A stretch of 64,000 nucleotides of DNA, from the NCBI RefSeq assembly GCF_030551255.1, contig NZ_CP130630.1, forward strand, positions 9,299,001 to 9,363,000, written 5' to 3'. The first letter of the stretch is position 1. Every line of letters starts with the position of its first letter. This DNA comes from Streptomyces sp. NL15-2K (GTDB lineage Bacteria; Actinomycetota; Actinomycetes; Streptomycetales; Streptomycetaceae). The translations under genes were made by a program, and so were the position numbers. Shown in pieces: positions 39,305 through 46,679 of the stretch. The notes beneath the pieces are model-generated. The model saw nothing but the letters and a program-made list of their open reading frames with translations, searched no databases and was not told the DNA's origin.

Positions 39305-40944
39305 GCAGGACGGACCGCAGGAACTGGGCCTGGCTGCCGGGCCGGCTCCGCTTCCGGGTGCTCGGCCTGATCGATGTGGTGGCCTTGTGGGCCCTGGTCG
39401 CCGCCCTCCTGGGAGCCGGCGCCTGGTGGGGCCTGGACACCTACCGGGAGCACCGCGACTACTGCACCGAGGACCAGGCGCTGCGGCGCACGGGCGCCGG
39501 GGACGAGTGCATCGGCGTCACGGCCGCCGCGTACCCCTTCGCCCCGGACCTCGCCGACGTCCTGGGCCGGATCGAGGAAGAGAACGAGGCGGCACGGGAG
39601 TCGGGCAAGCCGGTGGTGAGCGTCGCCGTCGTCATGCCGTACACCTCCCGGACCCCCGGCGCGGCCATGTCGAAGGAGCTGATCCGGCACTCCCTCCAGG
39701 GCGCCTACCTCGCCCAGCGCGGCCACAACCACAGTCCCGCCACCCGCGACACGGCCATCCAGCTCCTCTTCGCCAACGTCGGCGAGGACCTGAGCCACTG
39801 GCGGACCGTGACCGACGAACTGGCCTCCCGCACGGACGACAAGAGCCCCCTCGTCGCCGCCATCGGCCTGCCCAACAGCGACGACGCCACGCTCGACACC
39901 GTGCGGCGGGGACTCGGGCCCGCGAAGATCCCGTCCGTCAGCGCGGTGCTCAGCTCCCGCGAGATGGAGCACCCCTACCTGCTCAAGGTCTCGCCCTCCA
40001 CCGACCAGCTCGTCGACGCCCTCAAGCGCTACGTGAGCGCGAACCGGGTGAACCGCGAGGACACGTTCATGATCGCCGACGAGCGGGACGACAACTACGT
40101 CGCCAACCTCCGCCGCGTCTTCCGCCGCGAGTTCGGCGCGCGGTACGGCATCACCGACGACGAGGTGCAGCGGCGGACCGAGACGTACCAGGGGATCAAG
40201 GGGCCCGAGGAGGGCGAGCCGCAGATATTCCGGCGGGCCGTGTCCGCGATGTGCGCGGTCGGCGCGAGGACGGTGTTCCTGGCCGGCCGGGACGCGGACC
40301 TGCCGCCCTTCCTGGAGACCATCGACCGGACGCGTTCCTGCGACCGGGACCCGGACGAGGAGCCGATGCGCATCCTGCGCGTCAGCACGGGCCGCGACCC
40401 GGTCACCGAGACCGCCGCGATGCGCGCGATCGCCGAGCGGAACAACCTGGAGATCGTGACCGCCGCGGCTGTGGACGCACCCCGCTGGCGTGCCGCCAGG
40501 AGCGGTGACGACCAGGTCCCCAAGGCCTTCGGGCTCTTCGCCGCCTCCTACGACCGGTACTTCGGCGAGGAGGAGGCCGACGCCCTGAACGACGGCTATG
40601 CCGTGATGTACCACGACGCCCTCACCGCCGTGGGCACCGCCGTGTCCGCCGCCCGGGACAGCGGCATCGACGCCGTGAGCCACAACGACGTCTACGACGA
40701 ACTGCGCCGGGGCAGCCCCCTCGAACACTGCGCCGCCGGCTGCGTACCGGGCGCGAGCGGCGTCTTCACCTTCGCGGACGAGAGCATCGGGACGGACGAG
40801 GGCGCCCGGCACGAGGCGGCGACCGGCCTGTGGCCGGTGTGCAAACCGGTACCCGTGGTGACCTTCCCGAAGGAGCGGCGGGACAGGTCGCCGCTCTACC
40901 GGACCTATGAGGAACCGGGGAAGAACACCTGCCCGCGGCCGTGA
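39301..40944 (+). CDS. Membrane-anchored periplasmic-binding-protein-like sensor (system gene 3)
   Basis: A 547-residue protein with a short basic cytosolic N-terminus, one membrane helix at about 20-44 (VLGLIDVVALWALVAALLGA), and a large outside domain. The outside domain resembles type-1 periplasmic-binding/ANF-receptor folds: VSVAVVMPYTSRTPG, LQGAYLAQRGHN, LVAAIGLPNSDDATLDTVRR, IPSVSAVLSS, YLLKVSPSTDQLVDALKRYV, and DGYAVMYHDALTAVGTAVSA near the end. No ABC permease adjoins, so it is more likely a ligand sensor than a transporter part. Cysteines (for example CTEDQ, ECIGV, HCAAGCV) may form disulfides. Coupled by ATGA to the NTPase. Confidence 0.65.
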   Translation: MSRTDRRNWAWLPGRLRFRVLGLIDVVALWALVAALLGAGAWWGLDTYREHRDYCTEDQALRRTGAGDECIGVTAAAYPFAPDLADVLGRIEEENEAARESGKPVVSVAVVMPYTSRTPGAAMSKELIRHSLQGAYLAQRGHNHSPATRDTAIQLLFANVGEDLSHWRTVTDELASRTDDKSPLVAAIGLPNSDDATLDTVRRGLGPAKIPSVSAVLSSREMEHPYLLKVSPSTDQLVDALKRYVSANRVNREDTFMIADERDDNYVANLRRVFRREFGARYGITDDEVQRRTETYQGIKGPEEGEPQIFRRAVSAMCAVGARTVFLAGRDADLPPFLETIDRTRSCDRDPDEEPMRILRVSTGRDPVTETAAMRAIAERNNLEIVTAAAVDAPRWRAARSGDDQVPKAFGLFAASYDRYFGEEEADALNDGYAVMYHDALTAVGTAVSAARDSGIDAVSHNDVYDELRRGSPLEHCAAGCVPGASGVFTFADESIGTDEGARHEAATGLWPVCKPVPVVTFPKERRDRSPLYRTYEEPGKNTCPRP

Positions 40945-40954
40945 TCCGGCGCCT

Positions 40955-41476
40955 TCACCCTGGACCGGCGTGGAGCCGGCCAGGACGCGCTGTCGGGGCT
41001 GCGGAGTGCTCGGCAGGGCTCGGCTCCGGCCGGTGCGTGCCGGGCGGGAAACTCTGCTTGAAGGTGAACGCGTACGGCGCCGGGCCATGCGCCCGCAGAT
41101 GCCTGACCCGTTCCTCGGCCTCGGCCGTGGTCGGGCGGTGGCCGGCCGGGACCCACCACAGCGCGTACGCGGCCTCGGTCATGTGCTGGAACCATTCCCG
41201 TCGCCTGCGCACGAATTCACGGTGCCGGCCGGAATAGGTGAAGTTCTCCAGTTCTTCCATCGACGCCCATACCGATATGTTCACGGTAGTGCCCGCGCTG
41301 TCGCCCGCGTCCCACTCGAATCCAGGATCGTCGTCGGTCTGCCGCCAGACGAAACCCGGTGCCGCCTCTGACAGGGCGAACAGGGGCTCCAAGTTGTCGA
41401 TGAACTCCTTCATCTGCGGATCGTCTGCCGGTGCCGCCATCCTGCCGACATTCACGTGCGCGATTTCGAAGGCCAT
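40955..41476 (-). CDS. DUF3291 (ABM-fold) protein of the hydrazine locus
   Basis: A 173-residue protein from ATG 41476 with a strong purine-rich ribosome site. Residues 1-145 match DUF3291: FEIAHVNVGRMAAPADDP, FVWRQTDDDPGFEWDAG, NISVWASMEELENFTYSGRH, and MTEAAYALWWVPAGHRPTTA. DUF3291 proteins have a ferredoxin-like ABM fold seen in small monooxygenases and dehydratase-like tailoring proteins. It is downstream of the MGMT-like gene and has its own copy of the cluster palindrome 80 bp upstream, so it belongs to the same regulon. Its catalytic role is unknown. Confidence 0.75.
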   Translation of the reverse strand: MAFEIAHVNVGRMAAPADDPQMKEFIDNLEPLFALSEAAPGFVWRQTDDDPGFEWDAGDSAGTTVNISVWASMEELENFTYSGRHREFVRRRREWFQHMTEAAYALWWVPAGHRPTTAEAEERVRHLRAHGPAPYAFTFKQSFPPGTHRPEPSPAEHSAAPTARPGRLHAGPG

Positions 41477-41554
41477 TCCTTCCACTCCTTCAGCGAGCTT
41501 TTCCTTGCCATTGACCGTTGTTATTGATTCTTGCAGGGTGGCGGCCGGATCATG

Positions 41555-41572
41555 CTGGCAACAAATTGCCAG
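41555..41572. promoter_or_regulatory. Cluster operator copy A (TGGCAA-N4-TTGCCA)
   Basis: CTGGCAA-CAAA-TTGCCAG is a perfect 7-bp inverted repeat, in the 117-bp gap between the MGMT-like and DUF3291 genes. Flanks (ATG before, TTG after) also match copy B at 46574-46589. It is the likely site of a cluster-specific regulator. Confidence 0.65.
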
Positions 41573-41593
41573 TTGTGTTCAACCGCTCCTTCA

Positions 41594-42085
41594 TCAGAAA
41601 AGTGCCGTTCCCTGTTCGAAATCCAGCAGCCGCCGTTTGTTTTCCAGGCCGCCGCCGTATCCGGTGAGGCTGCCGTTCGCGCCGATGACGCGGTGGCAGG
41701 GCACGATGATGCTGATGGGGTTCCGGCCGCCTGCGAGGCCGACCGCACGGGACGCCTTGGGATTGCCCAGGGCGTCGGCCACTTGGCCGTATGAGCGGGT
41801 CTCGCCGTAGGGGATCCTCCGCAGTTGTTCCCAGACGCCGCGCTGGAAGGGCGTGCCGTCGAGCCGCAGCGCGAGGGTGAACTCCTTCAACTCGCCCGCG
41901 AAATAGGCCGCCAGCTGTTCCAGGGCCTCGCCGAAGGGTGCGTCGTCGCGGGCGCCGAAGCTCTCCTCCGGCGGACTGTGGCGCCGCACGCTCAGGTGGA
42001 GGCCGCACAGGACGCCTTCGGCGGCGACGAGGGTGAGAGGACCGTACGGGCTGTCGACGACGGTGTGGCACCGCACTGAATTCAC
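41594..42085 (-). CDS. ogt: O6-alkylguanine-DNA alkyltransferase (MGMT/Ogt-like)
   Basis: A 163-residue protein from GTG 42085. The active-site motif IVPCHRVIG gives nucleophile Cys130. Asn122 (GGRNPISI), the Tyr/Arg finger region (GETRSYGQVADALGNPKASR) and GYGGGLENKRRLLDFE complete the family pattern. It removes alkyl groups from O6 of guanine by suicidal transfer to Cys. It lies 19 bp after the NAGS-like gene in the hydrazine-type operon. That suggests protection against an alkylating, hydrazine- or diazo-derived product made by the cluster, although it could be a passenger repair gene. Confidence 0.88.
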   Translation of the reverse strand: MNSVRCHTVVDSPYGPLTLVAAEGVLCGLHLSVRRHSPPEESFGARDDAPFGEALEQLAAYFAGELKEFTLALRLDGTPFQRGVWEQLRRIPYGETRSYGQVADALGNPKASRAVGLAGGRNPISIIVPCHRVIGANGSLTGYGGGLENKRRLLDFEQGTALF

Positions 42086-42104
42086 TGAACGTCCTTGCGT
42101 GGGG

Positions 42105-42482
42105 TCAGGCCGACGGCCCGTGCTCCGGGATCTCCTCTATGTACGACACCCCGCGGGACGCGCCGGTACCGAAGCGCTCCCAGTCCTCACGGAGCCGGAT
42201 GCGCCCGTCGGGGAGGATCTCCGGGGTGCTGACGCAGCGGCCGGACACGACCGTGTCGTCTGCCAGGACCTGGCAGTAGACCAGGTCCAGGCAGCCGTCG
42301 CCGACCTGCCGGCCGACCAGGTAGCCCCGTACCACGGCGCCGCCGGAGAACTCCGCCCAGACGGTGTCGCGCTCCTGGTGGTAGCGACCCACCGGGGCGC
42401 CGGTGGCGGTGGCCGTTTCGGCCGCGGCGGACCGGAACGACCTGCCGTCGTAGTCGATCGTCCCGGTGACCTCCGCCGTCAT
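42105..42482 (-). CDS. Small NAGS-like conserved protein
   Basis: A 125-residue protein, mostly predicted beta: TIDYDGRSFRSAAAETATAT, RYHQERDTVWAEFSGGAVVR, DLVYCQVLADDTVVSGRC, STPEILPDGRIRLREDWERF. It matches the small family often labelled n-acetylglutamate synthase, a label without good support; a lipocalin-like barrel is more likely. The ATG overlaps the lysine-hydroxylase stop (ATGA). Its role in the pathway is unknown, perhaps ligand binding. Confidence 0.7.
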   Translation of the reverse strand: MTAEVTGTIDYDGRSFRSAAAETATATGAPVGRYHQERDTVWAEFSGGAVVRGYLVGRQVGDGCLDLVYCQVLADDTVVSGRCVSTPEILPDGRIRLREDWERFGTGASRGVSYIEEIPEHGPSA

Positions 42483-43849
42483 GTGGCCATCTGCCAGCGG
42501 GTGCTGACGAGGGTGTCGCGGATGGTGAAGATCTCGCTCTCGAACAGCGAGTTGATGATGGTGGCACTGCGCACCGACAGCAGGGTCAGGTTGGCGTCCG
42601 GGATGCCGTGCGTGTAACGGGACCGGTTGAGCGCGAAGATCCGGTGGCCGTCCGGGCCCTTCCAGCGCACCGAGTAGTCGCTGTCCACCATCATCTCCCC
42701 GGCGTCGTCCAGCTCGATCCGCTCGCGCAACTCGGGGTCCAGCGGCGGCTCGACCGCGCGACGGCCGGTGGCCAGCACGGCGTGCGCGACGCGGTGCTCC
42801 TCACGCCCCACGGGCGAGACGGTGTGCAGGGTGAGCAGGTCGCCGTCGGACTCGGCCGAGACCGCGTCGCGATCCGGGTAGAGCGTCACCGGGTAGTCGC
42901 CGTGCCGCAACATCCCGTCGTAGTTGGCCTGGGAGATCGCGCGGAGCGTGCCCGGGGTGATGGCGTCCCCGGTGAGGACGTGGCCGTCCACCAACTGACG
43001 GCGCGTCTCGCTGGGCACGTCCTGCAGGAACTGGACGTACGCCGGGCGGTAGAAGTCGTTGGCCGGCGGCGAGTCGTCCATCGGCTGGAACCAGGGCCGG
43101 CGGCCGAACCAGGAGATACGGGTGAAACCGCGGCCCAGCAGTTCCAGCACACTCTCCGCGCCGGTCTGCCCGCCCCCCACCACCGCGATCGGGTCCGCCG
43201 GGTCCAGCAGGGACACGCGGGCGGTCAGCTCCTCGGGGAAGAAGGCCCGCTCGCCCAGCACGCCGGCCAGGCCGGGGGGCGCGGACGGTTTGCTGCCGAG
43301 TCCCAGCACCAGGTGGTCACTGGTGGCCACCAGCTTCCCGTCGGCGTGGTAGGCGAAGCCGTGGTCGAAGGTGATCCGGTCGATGTCGGTGTCGTAGCGG
43401 ACGCAGTCGAGCCGCTCGGACGCCCAGCGCAGGTACCGCGCGTACTCCTGGCGCGGGATGGTGTCGAACTGGGCGTTGAGCAGGGCCCAGGCCCGCCCGG
43501 TGGAGACCATGTAGTTGAGGAACGACAGTCGGTGGCACGGATCGGCGAACGAGACCAGGTCCTTCAGCCACGAGGTCTGCATGCGAACGCCGCTGAGCAG
43601 CAGGTCCGGATGCCAGGCGAAGCCGGGTCGTCGCTCCAGGAGGGCTATCCGGTGCGGTGCGACGGATTCGAAGAGCGCGGCCAGGCTCAGATTGGCCGGG
43701 CCCGCTCCGACACCCACGGTGTGGTAGTGGCGCATGGCAGGGTCCTCCAACGGTTGTTGTCCGGTGGGTTCGCGTTCGGTGGGCTCATGTCCGGCTGGGT
43801 CATGTGCGGGGGGCTCGTGTTCGGGCGGGATGTCCGGACGAGGCGTCAT
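42479..43849 (-). CDS. L-lysine N6-hydroxylase (IucD/K_oxygenase family)
   Basis: A 456-residue flavin-dependent N-monooxygenase. The FAD motif GVGAGPANLSLAALFE follows a 38-residue low-complexity leader (EHEPPAHDPAGHEPTERE). Other hallmarks are FAWHPDLLLSGVRMQTSWLK, LVSFADPCHRLSFLNYMV, the NADPH motif VVGGGQTGAESVLELLGRGF and the C-terminal RYTHGIPDANLTLLSVRSAT. The start at 43849 was chosen because it overlaps the oxidoreductase stop by 4 bp; the family domain begins at Met39. The enzyme converts lysine to N6-hydroxylysine. It is here linked to the MetRS-like and cupin genes and not to siderophore synthetase genes, which points to hydrazine formation. Confidence 0.88.
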   Translation of the reverse strand: MTPRPDIPPEHEPPAHDPAGHEPTEREPTGQQPLEDPAMRHYHTVGVGAGPANLSLAALFESVAPHRIALLERRPGFAWHPDLLLSGVRMQTSWLKDLVSFADPCHRLSFLNYMVSTGRAWALLNAQFDTIPRQEYARYLRWASERLDCVRYDTDIDRITFDHGFAYHADGKLVATSDHLVLGLGSKPSAPPGLAGVLGERAFFPEELTARVSLLDPADPIAVVGGGQTGAESVLELLGRGFTRISWFGRRPWFQPMDDSPPANDFYRPAYVQFLQDVPSETRRQLVDGHVLTGDAITPGTLRAISQANYDGMLRHGDYPVTLYPDRDAVSAESDGDLLTLHTVSPVGREEHRVAHAVLATGRRAVEPPLDPELRERIELDDAGEMMVDSDYSVRWKGPDGHRIFALNRSRYTHGIPDANLTLLSVRSATIINSLFESEIFTIRDTLVSTRWQMAT

Positions 43850-44880
43850 ACGGGGACCGCGGACCGGTGCAGCAGGCGGTCGGCGGCCTGCCTGGCGGCC
43901 GCGAGCGCGGTCTTGGCGGCGCCGCCGCTTCCGCCGGTGAAGGTGAACAGGCTGGTGCCGGCCGGAACCGCGGGGCGAAGCCGCAGGCCCGGCGAGGCCG
44001 TGTAGCAGTCGGCCGCGACCACGATGTGGCGCAGCCCTGCGATGCCCAGTTCGGGCAGGACACGGGCGGCCAGGTCCGAGGTGCGCCGCAGGAGTGCCGG
44101 GACCGGCCTGAGGCGCGTGGGATCGACGTCGTAGGCGTCGCTGGGGACGCCGAGGAGGACCCCGTTGCCGGGCCCGGGGCGCCCGTACAGGCCGGTGACC
44201 TCGTCCACGAACGGGGCGGGGAGCGTGCCGGTCGCGTCGTACACGCCGTACTGGATGAGCTTCGTCCGGTACCCGTCGCCCGGCAGCAGTGCCGGGGTCC
44301 ACGGACCGGTGGCCAGGACGCCGCTGTCGTAACGGCGCCTTTCGCCGCCCACCAGCCAGCTCACCGTCGCGCCGGGCTCGGCGCGGACGGCGCCGACCGT
44401 GCCGTGGACGAGATCACCTCCGATCCGGACGAAGTCGGCCAGTACCTCGTCACGCAGCCGCCGCGGCGAGATGAAGCCCGCGTGCCGTTCCACGACGCCG
44501 TGCCGGGCGGCCAGGTACGGGGCTTCCCCGGGCGCACAGGCCCGCGCGGACCCGGGCAACAGGCGCTGAAGGCGTTCGACAGCCGCGGGATCGGCCGGAT
44601 CGGCCCGCAGATAGACCGACCCCGTCTCCTGGTAGCCGCTCCAGGCCCGCAACAGGCGGCTGGCGCGCAGCTCGGCCAGGCTGGAGGCCGCCAGGTCGAG
44701 TTGGCGCGGGTCCGGTTCGTATCCTCGGACCAGTCCTCCGGACACACCGGTCGCGCCGTGCTCGGGCGAGGCGGTGTCCACGAGTTCCACCCGCAGCCTC
44801 CGGTCGGCGAGCTTGAGCCGCCAGGCGAGCAGCGTGCCGGCGATGCCCGCCCCGGCCACTCCCACGCGTGGCCCGCTCAT
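43846..44880 (-). CDS. FAD-dependent amine/amino-acid oxidoreductase (DAO family)
   Basis: A 344-residue protein. The dinucleotide-binding motif VGVAGAGIAGTLLAWRL is at the N-terminus, with ELVDTASPEHGATGVSGGLVRG after it, and the C-terminal FAD motif TSLFTFTGGSGGAAKTALAA. The D-amino-acid/glycine-oxidase fold fits the enzyme (Spb39 type) that oxidatively cleaves the N6-(carboxymethylamino)lysine adduct, releasing hydrazinoacetic acid and aminoadipate semialdehyde. ATG 44880 overlaps the MetRS-like stop; the stop overlaps the hydroxylase start. The assignment rests on fold plus context. Confidence 0.8.
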   Translation of the reverse strand: MSGPRVGVAGAGIAGTLLAWRLKLADRRLRVELVDTASPEHGATGVSGGLVRGYEPDPRQLDLAASSLAELRASRLLRAWSGYQETGSVYLRADPADPAAVERLQRLLPGSARACAPGEAPYLAARHGVVERHAGFISPRRLRDEVLADFVRIGGDLVHGTVGAVRAEPGATVSWLVGGERRRYDSGVLATGPWTPALLPGDGYRTKLIQYGVYDATGTLPAPFVDEVTGLYGRPGPGNGVLLGVPSDAYDVDPTRLRPVPALLRRTSDLAARVLPELGIAGLRHIVVAADCYTASPGLRLRPAVPAGTSLFTFTGGSGGAAKTALAAARQAADRLLHRSAVPV

Positions 44881-46169
44881 GACTCGCCGGTGATGAGTGG
44901 AAGCAGCGCGTTCGGCGCATCCCCGAGGCACCGCACGGCCAGGGCCGGATCGAAGTCGGGCAGCCGCAGCGCGGCCTGCGCCCGTACGAGGTCGTGGTCG
45001 CCCCGCGGCGGATCGTCATGGAAGGCCCGGAAAGCGTCGAGCGTGAAGTCGCTCCCGTAGCGGTCGGGCCGGTCGCGGCACAGGAACAGCCGCACCAGGC
45101 CGGGATCCTCCGTCGCGAGCAGGTCGTTGGCCCAGATGGCGTGGTTGCGGCTGGTGGAGAACTTCTGCCCGTCCAGCCGGTAGAACTGGTTGACCACCAG
45201 CCCGCCGAGCGTCCCGGCCGGCACTCCGGCGGCGGCGAACAGGGCCGGGAACACGACCGCGTAGTAGAAGGTGTTGTCAACGCCCAGGAAGTGCCACAGC
45301 TCGCCCACCTGCCGCCATGCGCCGACGCAGTCCGCCAGGGAGTGGACGGTCGGGTCGACGGCGCGGGCGACGGCGTAGAGATAGCCCAGCCCCATTTCGA
45401 TCCACACGTCGGCGCGCGGCCCGGGCAGGACGCCGAGTTCGATGCCCCAGTCAGTGGGGTAGGCGGCCTGGACGTCGGGGAGCCCGGCGTCGAGGTAGTG
45501 GCGGATGAGCGCCATGGCGGGGTCCGGCACGTGGGCGCGCGCCCATGCCTCCAGCAGCGGTGCGCGGTACGACTCCAGCCGCAGCACGGGCAGTTCCGCC
45601 CGCCGCTCGGCGGGCGGGGCGCCATGGCAGGCCGAGCGCGCGTCGACCATGGTGTCCGCGGTGGCGAAGCACGCGCACCCCTCGCAGGTTCCGCCGCCCA
45701 TCCCCGCGCCGCACCCGGGGCAGGCGCCGGTCACGTACGCGTGGTGGAGTGTGCGCCCGCAGTCGGCGCAGACCTGGTAGGCGGTCTCCTCCAGGACGAA
45801 CGCTCCGGCGGCCATCAGCTCGGCCATGAGCCGGTCCACCGCCTTGCGGTAGTCGGCGTCCTCGGTGGGGTCCACCAGCAGGTCGTAGTCGATGCGGGCC
45901 TGCCGGAACGCCGTCCTGATGTCGGAGCCGTAGTCGCGCACCACCGCCGGTACCGGACGCTCCTCGGCGTCCGCCTTCGCCACCACGTAGTTCTGGTGGC
46001 TGTCCAGCCCGGTCATGGTGAGCACCCGCTCGCCGCGGTGGCGGGCGGCCCGGGCCGCGACGTCCGCGGCGAGGTAGGGGCCGCTCAGGTGGCCGATGTG
46101 CAGGGGGCCGTTGGGTGTCGGCGGCGGGGTGGTGAGCACGGTGAGCGTGCCTGTGTCTGCGCTCTTCAT
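44877..46169 (-). CDS. MetRS-like N-N ligase (stand-alone)
   Basis: A 430-residue class I aminoacyl-tRNA-synthetase-like protein. HIGH is at residues 24-27, and the KMSKS equivalent reads KFSTS at 336-340. Zinc-type cysteines are at 134/137, 150/153 and 162/165/167. It lacks the C-terminal anticodon-binding domain of true MetRS (usually over 500 residues), so it is unlikely to charge tRNA. In known hydrazine pathways such a domain, fused to a cupin, activates N6-hydroxylysine as an ester with an amino acid such as glycine, which then rearranges to an N-N bond. Here it overlaps a separate cupin gene by 4 bp. Confidence 0.88.
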   Translation of the reverse strand: MKSADTGTLTVLTTPPPTPNGPLHIGHLSGPYLAADVAARAARHRGERVLTMTGLDSHQNYVVAKADAEERPVPAVVRDYGSDIRTAFRQARIDYDLLVDPTEDADYRKAVDRLMAELMAAGAFVLEETAYQVCADCGRTLHHAYVTGACPGCGAGMGGGTCEGCACFATADTMVDARSACHGAPPAERRAELPVLRLESYRAPLLEAWARAHVPDPAMALIRHYLDAGLPDVQAAYPTDWGIELGVLPGPRADVWIEMGLGYLYAVARAVDPTVHSLADCVGAWRQVGELWHFLGVDNTFYYAVVFPALFAAAGVPAGTLGGLVVNQFYRLDGQKFSTSRNHAIWANDLLATEDPGLVRLFLCRDRPDRYGSDFTLDAFRAFHDDPPRGDHDLVRAQAALRLPDFDPALAVRCLGDAPNALLPLITGES

Positions 46170-46537
46170 GGCCGCGGCTCCGTCCCTGCGGTCCGCGGGA
46201 GCCAGTACACGCTCAGCAGCACCAGCGGCTCGGTGGCCGACCGGTTGTGCACGACGTGCGCCTCGTTGCTGCTCAGCAGCATCGCCGTCCCCTGCGCGGC
46301 CTCGGTCCGGCCCGTCGCCGGTGCGTCGTCCGGAGTCTCGAAGTCGGCGGCGCCGTCCACGACCACGGCCAGCTCCACTTCGTCATGGCAGTCGCGCAGG
46401 CTGCTGCCGCCGGGCGGGATGACGCACCACATGGCGTTGAAAGGCAACTGCTCGTTGATGGCGTACTGGGTCCATCTGCCGATCTGAATTTGACTTTCCG
46501 CAGTGAGCCGGGCGGTTGTTGCATTGAGCTTTTCCAT
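46166..46537 (-). CDS. Stand-alone cupin of the hydrazine-forming set
   Basis: A 123-residue single-domain cupin. The first motif region is CHDEVELAVVVDG, with His51 and Glu55 as probable metal ligands. The second is LLSSNEAHVVHNRS, with His94 and His97. ATG 46537 is the only start that gives a compact cupin. Its stop overlaps the MetRS-like start, matching the cupin plus MetRS composition of the fused enzyme Spb40. The cupin is thought to catalyse the rearrangement that makes the N-N bond. First gene of a seven-gene operon, preceded by the cluster operator. Confidence 0.82.
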   Translation of the reverse strand: MEKLNATTARLTAESQIQIGRWTQYAINEQLPFNAMWCVIPPGGSSLRDCHDEVELAVVVDGAADFETPDDAPATGRTEAAQGTAMLLSSNEAHVVHNRSATEPLVLLSVYWLPRTAGTEPRP

Positions 46538-46573
46538 ACCGCCGATTGTTCCCGGGTGAAATCCAGAAAATGC

Positions 46574-46589
46574 TGGCAAGAACTTGCCA
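46574..46589. promoter_or_regulatory. Cluster operator copy B (TGGCAA-N4-TTGCCA)
   Basis: TGGCAA-GAAC-TTGCCA is a perfect 6-bp inverted repeat, 37 bp upstream of the cupin ATG and 90 bp upstream of the divergent permease. Including flanks it shares ATGCTGGCAA, AA in the spacer, TTGCCA and TTG with copy A. Confidence 0.65.
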
Positions 46590-46679
46590 CTTGAACGCAT
46601 TGACCGGTCCGTGCGGTGATCTTAACGTCGAGCCGTTATAGCAGCGCGAAATGCGGTCGGAATTTGTTGGGAGTGTGTG

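Noticed and set aside
36665..41088. Long minus-strand frames opposite the three-gene system
   Set aside because: The plus-strand genes have overlaps, a P-loop and a membrane anchor; the antisense frames do not.
42479..43849. Siderophore (hydroxamate) biosynthesis
   Set aside because: No NIS synthetase, NRPS, acyltransferase, decarboxylase or siderophore-uptake genes adjoin; the partners are those of hydrazine formation.
44877..46169. Housekeeping methionyl-tRNA synthetase
   Set aside because: Only 430 residues, no anticodon-binding domain, and embedded with cupin, hydroxylase and amine oxidase genes.
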